Below, piece by piece: positions 1 to 5,029 of a stretch of 6,717 nucleotides of DNA (positions within the stretch are counted from its first letter, which is position 1; each line of letters opens with the position of its first letter). Origin of the DNA: Candidatus Sigynarchaeota archaeon (GTDB lineage: Archaea > Asgardarchaeota > Lokiarchaeia > Sigynarchaeales > Sigynarchaeaceae); the NCBI GenBank assembly GCA_030587525.1, contig JAUQYW010000503.1:1-6717 (forward strand), in the 5' to 3' direction. Under the pieces are notes generated by a model, which ran no database searches, was not told where the DNA came from, and was given only the letters and a program-made list of their open reading frames with translations. A program made the translations under genes and the position numbers.

Positions 1-90
1 GACGAAATCGCTGCTTATTTCGGCAAGAAAAAGACCACGCTCCATGGCTTGGAAGAAGTGAAAGATGAAGAGGACCAGAATGCACCTTGA
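1..90 (+). CDS. C-terminal end of an unidentified protein (5' partial)
   Basis: Frame 1 is open from the window edge to a TGA at 88-90 and encodes 29 residues, beginning DEIAAYFGKKK and ending KDEEDQNAP. The tail is charged and acidic, as often seen at a disordered C-terminus. Nothing in it identifies a family, and the start lies outside the window. It is read in the same direction as the next two small genes and is separated from them by 62 bases. It could be a chance open frame, but the composition is protein-like. Confidence 0.5.
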   Translation, partial: DEIAAYFGKKKTTLHGLEEVKDEEDQNAP

Positions 91-152
91 TGCCTGCCAT
101 GCAAGCCCAAAGTTTTTGAAATTTCTGAATCCATTAAAGAAGAAAGCGTGGA

Positions 153-431
153 ATGATGAAAAAGAAGGAATCCAAGCGAGAAAATGAATCGCACGTGCAC
201 GAGATAAAGGATTGTTCGGAGAAAGGAAAGGCCGTACCGAATTTACGATCTAGCAATGCAAGTCCCGAATTTCTTGCGAAACTTGCATCATTCGCTCCCG
301 AAACCTTTCAAGACGCCTTGGAGGGCCTCGAAGAGCGAGAGCGGTTGTTCTTCAAGCGATCCAGGGAACTCTATGGCGCGCTGGAAAGTGACGAAGGGCG
401 TGAGACGGGATCCCGCCATGACGAAGCGTAA
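153..431 (+). CDS. Small charged hypothetical protein, 92 aa
   Basis: I do not recognise this protein. The N-terminal 25 residues are rich in Lys and Glu and probably disordered. Residues 37-80 (from SPEFLAKLASFAPETF to FFKRSRELYGAL) look like two amphipathic helices, with no membrane segment and only one Cys (residue 21). Two Met codons (153 and 156) begin the frame; only a weak GTGGA-type ribosome site precedes them. The 3' end overlaps the next gene by 14 bases (ATG at 418, stop at 429-431), so the two are probably co-transcribed and perhaps translationally coupled. Codon use is ordinary. It is more likely real than not, but it rests on ORF appearance and gene packing alone. Confidence 0.55.
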   Translation: MMKKKESKRENESHVHEIKDCSEKGKAVPNLRSSNASPEFLAKLASFAPETFQDALEGLEERERLFFKRSRELYGALESDEGRETGSRHDEA

Positions 432-630
432 GAAGCGCCCGATGACCTGGAGCTTGGCCAAGTACAAGTGCAAGGTCGGCGAAGATACGATCCGCAAAGC
501 CAAGGAGCTCGGCATGAGCCCGCGCGCCCTCATCTCCAGCAACGCGAGCCGCCGAGACGAGCCGTGGAAGGCGGCCGTTGCCGACTGGGTCGATTCGCTC
601 TACGAGAAGCGGTTCAGCAAGAAGCCATGA
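418..630 (+). CDS. Conserved small basic protein of unknown function, 70 aa
   Basis: The sequence begins MTKRKKRPMTWSLAKYKC. It carries a central block around residues 23-39 (DTIRKAKELGMSPRAL) and a C-terminal block around 49-65 (PWKAAVADWVDSLYEKR). From memory, these blocks match a small protein family, found in many bacteria and some archaea, that has no assigned function. The central block resembles a short helix-turn-helix segment, and the Lys/Arg-rich ends would suit nucleic-acid binding; that is inference. ATG 418 is chosen because it begins just before the conserved part and overlaps the upstream gene by 14 bases. An in-frame ATG at 373, preceded by AGGGA, is an alternative giving 15 more residues, and ATG 442 is a shorter one. 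The gene is GC-rich compared with its upstream partner. Confidence 0.75.
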   Translation: MTKRKKRPMTWSLAKYKCKVGEDTIRKAKELGMSPRALISSNASRRDEPWKAAVADWVDSLYEKRFSKKP

Positions 631-635
631 TATGT

Positions 636-674
636 AAAAAAAGAATAGAAAAGGTTAGATCGCCAGCACGTGCT
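636..674 (-). terminator. T-run and palindrome at the end of the queD cluster
   Basis: Read on the - strand, the stop codon of the 55-aa gene overlaps by one base a perfect 10-bp palindrome (AGCACGTGCT, 665-674). About 20 bases further on is a run of seven T (642-636). Archaeal termination mostly uses T-runs, so this is a plausible 3' end for the leftward genes. The palindrome has no loop and may be incidental. The site lies in the 43-base gap between convergent genes. Confidence 0.4.
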
Positions 675-841
675 CACGGCTTGTCCATCGCCTTTAGTTT
701 CCACGCCGACAGCGCCGCTACGAGCCCCATAGCTAGCCCCAACCATGCTAGCAAAGTAAAACCAGCTTGGAGGGCCGATGCTACGTCGCCAAGAGTAGGT
801 GCCATGCCCGGTATCATGTCTTCAGGGAACATTGCGTTCAC
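674..841 (-). CDS. Small single-pass membrane protein, 55 aa
   Basis: This frame starts with GTG at 841 and runs to TGA at 676-674. The protein begins MNAMFPEDMIPGMAPTLGD, has a clear hydrophobic helix at about residues 25-46 (AGFTLLAWLGLAMGLVAAL) and ends with a short basic tail (SAWKLKAMDKP). Positive charges after the helix predict a cytoplasmic C-terminus. A good ribosome site (GGGAG, 855-851) lies 9 bases before the GTG; ATG at 832 is an alternative start. A TTAAATA-like box at 864-870 is present, but the gene is only 48 bases downstream of the preceding membrane-protein gene, so it is probably the last gene of that operon. I know no family for it. Confidence 0.65.
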   Translation of the reverse strand: MNAMFPEDMIPGMAPTLGDVASALQAGFTLLAWLGLAMGLVAALSAWKLKAMDKP

Positions 842-889
842 CGGCGATATCTCCCAAGGTCACTATTTAAGGGAAGAGAAAGAAATGAT

Positions 890-1192
890 CTATTCAGCGT
901 GGTCACTATCGAGGTCCCGTTCCAGCGAATCGCCTACCATTGTCACGACCGCGTCCAACACCAAGATGAGGACGAACATCGACACGATCACGATCCATAA
1001 GATGACGAGCACCATGCCCATTACGGGCCCGGCGATCAATGGCCAGAGAAACATGATCGCGAGCGACCCGACCACCGCGCAAGCAAACAAATTCACGATC
1101 TTCAATAGCCAATTGTCTATCTTGTTGATGAGATCGAGCTTCGGACGAGGATCGCCGCAGACCTTCCTGGTGATGAGGTTTCGCGCGTTCAT
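890..1192 (-). CDS. Membrane protein of unknown function, 100 aa, downstream of queD-like gene
   Basis: The protein has a basic N-terminus (MNARNLITRKVCGDPRPK), two strongly hydrophobic segments (about residues 31-54 and 57-85), and an acidic end (SLERDLDSDHAE). The Gly/Pro turn at 55-56 suggests a helical hairpin with both ends cytoplasmic. ATG 1192 is chosen because it overlaps the stop of the upstream QueD-like gene in the classic ATGA arrangement, with GGGGGA just upstream. A longer frame to 1240 would run inside the upstream gene. The overlap points to translational coupling, but no known pterin or deazapurine pathway step calls for such a small membrane protein, so the functional link is unclear. 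Confidence 0.75.
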   Translation of the reverse strand: MNARNLITRKVCGDPRPKLDLINKIDNWLLKIVNLFACAVVGSLAIMFLWPLIAGPVMGMVLVILWIVIVSMFVLILVLDAVVTMVGDSLERDLDSDHAE

Positions 1193-1665
1193 ATCGTTCC
1201 CCCGTTCCCATTCTCGCCATACTCCGCCGCTGCCGAGCACGTTTCCGACACGCGCACGACGATCTTGAACCCGGGAAACCGCGCCTTGATTTTACTATGC
1301 AGATACTTGGCGAGCATCTCGGCCGTGATGGCCGGCAACGGCAACAACAGCACATCGGACGTTGGTATGGAATACGACTTCTTATCGAACTCGATCGTCG
1401 TGTTCCCCCCTGCTTCCATGATCACCATGCGCGACGACGTCGCTGGCAAGAGCAGCCTGTGGTCCAACTCTTCGAGTTCTTGCTGGATGGCTTGCTTCGC
1501 TTCCACGAAGTCTAAAACCATGCCGTTCTTGTTGAGGCTGCCCGTTATCTTCACGGAGGCGTGATAATTATGGCCGTGCAGCCGCCCGCACTTCGGATGC
1601 CCCGCCAGGAAATGCGCCGACGAGAACTTGCACGCCATACCATCTAAAATAATCGAGACTGTCAT
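1189..1665 (-). CDS. queD: QueD / 6-pyruvoyl-tetrahydropterin synthase family protein, 158 aa
   Basis: The fold family is clear. His18 in FSSAH, and His30 and His32 in LHGHNY, are the zinc ligands. Cys26 in KCGRLHGH is the catalytic Cys seen in QueD. Asp68-His69 (ELDHRLL) completes the catalytic set, and Glu141 in VSETC is the pterin-binding Glu. Residues 80-111 are an insertion ending in VLLLPLP, typical of archaeal members. QueD converts dihydroneopterin triphosphate to 6-carboxytetrahydropterin in the cytoplasm, on the route to preQ0 and archaeosine in tRNA. No queC, queE or folE is visible here, so a PTPS-type role is possible. ATG 1665 sits about 25 bases from a TATA box, consistent with a leaderless message. 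The stop overlaps the next gene's ATG. The family call is strong; the exact substrate is less so. Confidence 0.88.
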   Translation of the reverse strand: MTVSIILDGMACKFSSAHFLAGHPKCGRLHGHNYHASVKITGSLNKNGMVLDFVEAKQAIQQELEELDHRLLLPATSSRMVIMEAGGNTTIEFDKKSYSIPTSDVLLLPLPAITAEMLAKYLHSKIKARFPGFKIVVRVSETCSAAAEYGENGNGGTI

Positions 1666-1686
1666 GCCCAGCCCGCGAAACCCGGG

Positions 1687-1693
1687 AATATAA
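1687..1693 (-). promoter_or_regulatory. Archaeal TATA box for the queD-like gene
   Basis: On the - strand TTATATT lies with its centre 25 bases before ATG 1665, the spacing at which archaeal transcription starts. This predicts a transcript that begins at or very near the start codon. No convincing ribosome site lies between box and ATG, which fits a leaderless mRNA. Confidence 0.5.
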
Positions 1694-1746
1694 GGAAAAT
1701 GGCAAAAATCCGAGTCATATCTACAAAATTATTGGACAAGACAAGA

Positions 1747-1758
1747 TTTTTTTAAAAA
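1747..1758 (-). terminator. Possible T-run terminator after the PH-like membrane protein
   Basis: Five T follow directly after the stop codon on the - strand, and seven A come next, forming an A/T palindrome. A T-run here would separate the PH-like gene from the queD cluster, which has its own TATA box. The run is short and there is no GC-rich hairpin. Confidence 0.25.
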
Positions 1759-2319
1759 TCAAGAGTGCTGGGAAGTCTTGAATTGGACATGAAGAAATAA
1801 CTCACGTAGGTAAGCCACGAAATCTAAAACGGTACCGGGTTCGTAGCCAATATACAGTACCATATCACCGCCTTTTTTCACGGCAATCATGACATGCACT
1901 CGGCCCTTGTAATACCAAGCCTCTACATTCGAGATTTGCTCGAATGTTATCGTTTCGTGCGATTCCTTCAAGTTATGGCGCAGCGTGGTGACATTGACCT
2001 CACGTTTCACCTTGTCGACTTCATACCGACGATAATACGTGCCAAAATAGCTCAGAATGATTAAGGCAAGGCATACGCCTGCTTCGATGATTATCATCAT
2101 GATCGAAAAAAAGATGGAAGCCGACATGGTAATGAGATATAAGGGGACAAGGACAACCGTGAATGCGATCGCTATCGGTGCAGCGACTCGCGAGATGAAT
2201 TCCTTGGAGGTAGACCAAGAATCATCGCTATATTCGGTTACAAGTCGATCTATCGTGCATTCGATGATACGCGTGTCAGGAGCCTTTCGTTCCTTCACTT
2301 TTTTTTCGTGACTTGCCAT
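1759..2319 (-). CDS. Membrane protein with C-terminal PH-like domain, 186 aa
   Basis: The N-terminal 44 residues are hydrophilic. Two membrane helices follow (about 45-65 and 68-94, rich in Ile, Val and Phe), ending in the basic YYRRY stop-transfer. The rest (about 98-180) has alternating beta-type segments and a final helix (VLDFVAYLRELFL). This resembles bacterial PH-like domains found just after two helices (the DUF304/bPH2 type); that assignment is from pattern only. The likely site is the cell membrane with the PH-like domain in the cytoplasm. Start choice: ATG 2319 or ATG 2328, both 23-32 bases from the TATA box at 2347-2355; a frame extension to 2397 would cross that box. The G+C is low compared with the upstream RecA-like gene. 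Confidence 0.72.
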   Translation of the reverse strand: MASHEKKVKERKAPDTRIIECTIDRLVTEYSDDSWSTSKEFISRVAAPIAIAFTVVLVPLYLITMSASIFFSIMMIIIEAGVCLALIILSYFGTYYRRYEVDKVKREVNVTTLRHNLKESHETITFEQISNVEAWYYKGRVHVMIAVKKGGDMVLYIGYEPGTVLDFVAYLRELFLHVQFKTSQHS

Positions 2320-2346
2320 TCTATGCATGTTAATGATAAAATGGCG

Positions 2347-2355
2347 ATTTAAATT
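2347..2355 (-). promoter_or_regulatory. TATA box for the PH-like membrane protein gene
   Basis: AATTTAAAT on the - strand has its centre 32 bases from ATG 2319 and 23 from ATG 2328. This fits a transcript with almost no leader. It lies in the 87-base gap after the RecA-like gene, so the gene can be transcribed separately. Confidence 0.4.
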
Positions 2356-2406
2356 TGATGAACGCTGTCTATGGTACTTGTTGTCCCACCGATCCACTAT
2401 GAGTAT

Positions 2407-3216
2407 CTATAGGAAATCCTCCAGCGTGCGGAACGCCGACAGCTCCCCTTTCCGCTTTCGTTTCCGCGCCGGTTTCTTCACGAAAAACTCCTTGGTCACC
2501 CGCTCCGGCGCCAGCGGGTGTTTCACGAGACGGTACTCCACGATCGTGGTCGTCGCCGATTGCTGCCGCCGCGTCACGGCCACGATGCACCCGGCGAAGT
2601 GCAGCAGGTTATTCCCGCCCACCGGCTTGAACACCGACCCCTGCGCCACCGGCGACGTCGCCACGACCCACGTCGGCGGCCGCTCCAAGCACCGCTTGAT
2701 CCCGCCTATCATCTCTTGCAGCCCCTCGAACGACCGCGGGTCTGCAGCATCCATCTGCGACGTGAGCCCCGACAGCAGCACGACCGTCCCCGGCGCCGCC
2801 TGCTCTGGCACCTTCTTGGCCACGATTTCGACCGTCTGGTCCCAGTTGAATCCCCGTGCCAGCACCACCCGATCAAGTGCCATGGCCGGGTCCATGCCGA
2901 GTGCCCGCGATTCTGAGGCCATGTCGTGCGGATCGGTCGCGTTGTCGAACAGCCCGTAGATGACCCGCTCGCAGCCAAGGCCGCCTTTATCCGCGGGCAG
3001 TTGGCACGAGATGGCGATGTGCATCAGCACCCGCGCCAGCAGCCACGTCGGCCCCGCTAGCACGTGCACCACGCCGGGCAAGATGCCGCCGGTCGTCGTG
3101 GCCGGGTCCCCCTTGTCGGCCGGGAAACCCGGCGACAGCAGCGCGTCCAGCGCCGGCGTGCCGGTCTTGAGGCGCGGCTCCGGCCGCGTACCCAGCAAGT
3201 TGCTGGATTCGATCAC
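2407..3216 (-). CDS. RadA/RadB-like RecA-fold protein lacking the Walker A motif, 269 aa
   Basis: The order of motifs follows the archaeal RecA family: TGTPALDALLSPGF (about residues 18-31, the GI..LD.LLGGG region), VIYGLFD, VLARGFNWDQ (compare ARAYN.DHQ), VVLLSGL in the Walker B place, TWVVATSPV (compare VVVTNQV), and KPVGGNNLLHFAGCIVAVTRR (about 198-218; compare PVGGHILAH...LRK). The P-loop that should read GPxGSGKT is GPTWLLAR (about 55-62), with neither the Gly-Lys nor the Thr/Ser, so normal ATP binding is unlikely. The Walker B Asp is also absent. After the core come KKPARKRKRK and a final FRTLEDFL that resembles a PCNA-binding PIP box. An accessory or regulatory role in recombination or replication is inference. 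The start is GTG 3216; TTG 3198 is an alternative. The gene is markedly GC-rich. Confidence 0.72.
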   Translation of the reverse strand: MIESSNLLGTRPEPRLKTGTPALDALLSPGFPADKGDPATTTGGILPGVVHVLAGPTWLLARVLMHIAISCQLPADKGGLGCERVIYGLFDNATDPHDMASESRALGMDPAMALDRVVLARGFNWDQTVEIVAKKVPEQAAPGTVVLLSGLTSQMDAADPRSFEGLQEMIGGIKRCLERPPTWVVATSPVAQGSVFKPVGGNNLLHFAGCIVAVTRRQQSATTTIVEYRLVKHPLAPERVTKEFFVKKPARKRKRKGELSAFRTLEDFL

Positions 3217-3224
3217 ATGTGCAC

Positions 3225-3233
3225 GTTATATTT
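3225..3233 (+). promoter_or_regulatory. TATA box reading rightward (also TATA-like leftward)
   Basis: GTTATATTT has its centre 30 bases before ATG 3259 on the + strand, so a rightward transcript would begin almost at that codon. Its complement (AAATATAAC) is also TATA-like but lies only 13 bases from GTG 3216. It would suit leftward transcription only if translation began lower down, for instance at TTG 3198. Confidence 0.45.
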
Positions 3234-3239
3234 GAGCAC

Positions 3240-3249
3240 CCTTAAAGGC
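3240..3249 (-). promoter_or_regulatory. Possible TATA-like box for the RecA-like gene
   Basis: GCCTTTAAGG on the - strand lies about 28 bases before GTG 3216, the spacing expected for a leaderless leftward transcript. It is a weaker TATA match than the neighbouring TATATTT. If used, the two promoters overlap and face away from each other. Confidence 0.3.
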
Positions 3250-3258
3250 TGATAGAGG

Positions 3259-3435
3259 ATGCGATTTGTGAAGGATGCGAAGGAGAATCCCCGTACCAAA
3301 GAATCTTGGAACGAATCGCAGATGGATGATCGCTTAATAACTCCGGACGGGAATGATCTAGAGATCTTCAACAACAAGGAGGAGCATCGGGGGCTTGCAT
3401 CATGGGCTTGTGGGGCATTCCGGATCAATATATGA
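3259..3435 (+). CDS. Possible small acidic protein, 58 aa, upstream of the 7TM gene
   Basis: This frame begins with ATG 3259, about 30 bases from a TATATTT box, and ends at TGA 3433-3435. The product (MRFVKDAKENPRTKESW at its start, LASWACGAFRINI at its end) is hydrophilic and unlike any family I know. Its stop overlaps an in-frame ATG of the 7TM gene (3432) as ATGA, a classic coupling arrangement. If the 7TM gene starts at 3402 instead, the two overlap by 34 bases, which makes this frame less likely. No good ribosome site precedes the ATG, so it would be leaderless. Otherwise the region is a long 5' leader. Confidence 0.35.
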   Translation: MRFVKDAKENPRTKESWNESQMDDRLITPDGNDLEIFNNKEEHRGLASWACGAFRINI

Positions 3436-4427
3436 CGCTGTTTTACATGACGCTGGTCTTGGTCGCGGCCAAGGCGGCGATCATCATCTTTCTTGCATCG
3501 AGGATCGTCGCGGAGCGAAGAAACGTTGAAAAAACACCACTTCACTTGCTCTACGCAGGCACCATTTGCATGCTCACATTTCTCGTGTCGAGGCTCTTGT
3601 ACATGGATTTTGATTTTTTCTTGACCCGATTCAATACCGCCTTGTATTCCATTTCACCAGCTATCTATGTTTGGAAAAGCGGGTCCTTTATATCGAGCGT
3701 AGGGGCAACTTGCCTCATCTGGGTATTAGACCGGAAGGTCTTGTTAAACAAGTTCAAGGGGGCCTTTGCCATCATCATCTTGATCGCCGGGGTGCTTCAA
3801 TTTCTCTACCCGGTCAGAGAGGGGTCGCTCGAGGATTTTAGCATGGTCAGTTCCATAGGAATACTCGGAGGACTGGTGTCGCTTGCTGTTCCAATTGTGT
3901 TTTTCTTGCTGGGGCGAACCGTGCCGGGCCTACGTCGATTCGCGTGGATTTTTTCTTTTGGGTTGATTATATACTTGATCGGGAGCGGGGGTCTCAGTCA
4001 GAATTTGCAAGACACGATTCTAAGCGGCATGAACCGTGATGTCCTATACATCTTGGCAATCGCGTTGAAAATCATCGGCTTGACAATCACGGCGTACGGG
4101 TTAAGCAAGATTCGGAACATTAACAAGGCCTTGATCGAATACTACCAGGCCAAGCGCATCTGCATCGTGCACCGCGGCAAGATCGACGGGGCAGTCTTCA
4201 TGTGCGCGACGTGCCATGTCTTTTATTGCGTGCCGTGCAAGGATGCTATCGTAGAGCTGGAGAACGCGTGCTGGAACTGCAAGGCCGTCCTCGACCCGAA
4301 AAAGCAAGGACCAGCGCAGCACGCACCATCCAATACGAAAAAAGAAGCCACATCAGGCGAGGTCGTCATAGTGGACGAGCCCGGGCGCGAACAAGACGAG
4401 GGCAAGAAACAGCACAAGGCCAGTTAA
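3402..4427 (+). CDS. Seven-helix membrane protein with C-terminal Cys/His zinc domain, 341 aa
   Basis: About seven membrane helices are visible: near residues 12-33, 47-67, 92-109, 119-138, 150-171, 180-199 and 213-235. Then comes a compact metal-binding module at 254-293: Cys254, His257, Cys268, Cys271, His272, Cys276, Cys279, Cys290, Cys293 (ICIVHRG, FMCATCHVFYCVPC, ACWNC). This is a B-box-like pattern that could hold two zinc ions, and I associate it with Asgard archaeal proteins. The last 45 residues are charged and disordered. The domain should be cytoplasmic if the N-terminus is outside. A membrane sensor or adaptor role is inference. ATG 3402 follows GGGGG at 8 bases; ATG 3432 is an alternative. 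The AAGGAGG at 3376-3382 is too distant for either start. The stop overlaps the opposing gene. Confidence 0.75.
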   Translation: MGLWGIPDQYMTLFYMTLVLVAAKAAIIIFLASRIVAERRNVEKTPLHLLYAGTICMLTFLVSRLLYMDFDFFLTRFNTALYSISPAIYVWKSGSFISSVGATCLIWVLDRKVLLNKFKGAFAIIILIAGVLQFLYPVREGSLEDFSMVSSIGILGGLVSLAVPIVFFLLGRTVPGLRRFAWIFSFGLIIYLIGSGGLSQNLQDTILSGMNRDVLYILAIALKIIGLTITAYGLSKIRNINKALIEYYQAKRICIVHRGKIDGAVFMCATCHVFYCVPCKDAIVELENACWNCKAVLDPKKQGPAQHAPSNTKKEATSGEVVIVDEPGREQDEGKKQHKAS

Positions 4428-4864
4428 TTTTCATCCTCTTTCTCGCTTTTCACGCCCCGTAGCAAGCGTTCTTGCGCCTCATCGGCTTCTTGAATGGCTC
4501 TTTCTTGCGCCGCCTCGTCGTATTCTGGTTGCGTTTCCTCAAAATCTATTGGCTCGTCGTATTCGACCGTCGGTTCTGGCTCCACGAGCTTGGCACGATC
4601 CCGGGAACCAGACCTAGCCCTGACCGGCGAGACGGGGCGGATCGCAATGAGCCCCCGTTGTTTCTTGGCCACGGGCGGGGCGGGGGCAACCATCAGCATG
4701 GCTGCCCAGTGCGAGACCGGGAATCGCAAGGCATCGCGCACGGCGCTGAAACTCGCGGCGAACAACCGCGCCAGGTCACGATACGAGATGCATGGCCTCG
4801 CATCTGCCATTGCCTTGATGCCAAGGCGTTTGACCACCTCAGGCCGCGTCATCTTGTGGGGCAT
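4424..4864 (-). CDS. Hypothetical protein with HTH-like N-terminus and acidic tail, 146 aa
   Basis: Residues 5-50 are basic and helical; ISYRDLARLFAASFSAVRDALR (written in parts: ISYRDLARLF, then AASFSAVRDALR, 26-47) has the spacing of a helix-turn-helix. Residues 61-92 are Pro/Arg-rich and flexible. Residues 94-146 are strongly acidic (DEPIDFEETQPEYDEAAQE and following), probably a coiled or disordered tail. A small DNA-binding or histone-like regulator is possible, but I do not recognise the family. The start is well supported: GGTGA (4875-4871) lies 6 bases before ATG 4864. The 3' end is shared with the convergent 7TM gene at TTAA. Confidence 0.68.
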   Translation of the reverse strand: MPHKMTRPEVVKRLGIKAMADARPCISYRDLARLFAASFSAVRDALRFPVSHWAAMLMVAPAPPVAKKQRGLIAIRPVSPVRARSGSRDRAKLVEPEPTVEYDEPIDFEETQPEYDEAAQERAIQEADEAQERLLRGVKSEKEDEN

Positions 4865-4870
4865 GTGCTA

Positions 4871-4900
4871 TCACCTTTCTCGCAACCGGGCGATTATTAA
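4871..4900 (-). promoter_or_regulatory. Ribosome site and possible TATA box for the HTH-like gene
   Basis: AAAGGTGA (4878-4871) is a clear ribosome site six bases before ATG 4864. TTAATAAT (4900-4893) is TATA-like, but 26 bases downstream of it falls at about 4871, which would put the ribosome site at or before the transcript start. Either the true box lies further up, or the message is nearly leaderless and the GGTGA is unused. Confidence 0.35.
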
Positions 4901-4956
4901 GGGAAAAAGAGGCGGAATGGCTCCCTAGAACGCTATCAGCATCGATGCCAAGCATG

Positions 4957-4965
4957 GTTTTATAA
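4957..4965 (+). promoter_or_regulatory. TATA box for the zinc-ribbon repeat protein gene
   Basis: TTTTATAAG is the best TATA-box match in the window. Transcription would start near 4987 and leave a leader of about 43 bases before GTG 5030. The 165 bases between the divergent genes at 4864 and 5030 contain no other gene. Confidence 0.55.
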
Positions 4966-5029
4966 GTCGATTCGGACATAGTATTGATTCGGGTTACCGA
5001 GTAGGTGAAGAAAAACGAGTTTCAAGGCC

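Noticed and set aside
468..1268. Long + strand open frame of 266 codons
   Set aside because: It lies antisense to the QueD-like cluster and runs through the 70-aa gene in another frame; its product is Ser/Thr/Arg-rich and low in structure, typical of a shadow frame.
2327..2959. + strand open frame of 210 codons
   Set aside because: It is antisense to the RecA-like gene, whose - strand product has recognisable family motifs; high G+C keeps the opposite frame open by chance.
3376..3382. AAGGAGG as the ribosome site of the 7TM gene
   Set aside because: It is a strong match but 19 bases from ATG 3402 and about 49 from ATG 3432, and no in-frame start lies closer to it.
4472..4928. Two + strand frames of about 140 codons
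   Set aside because: Both are antisense to the - strand HTH-like gene, which has a good ribosome site and a plausible acidic tail; their products look like translated noise.
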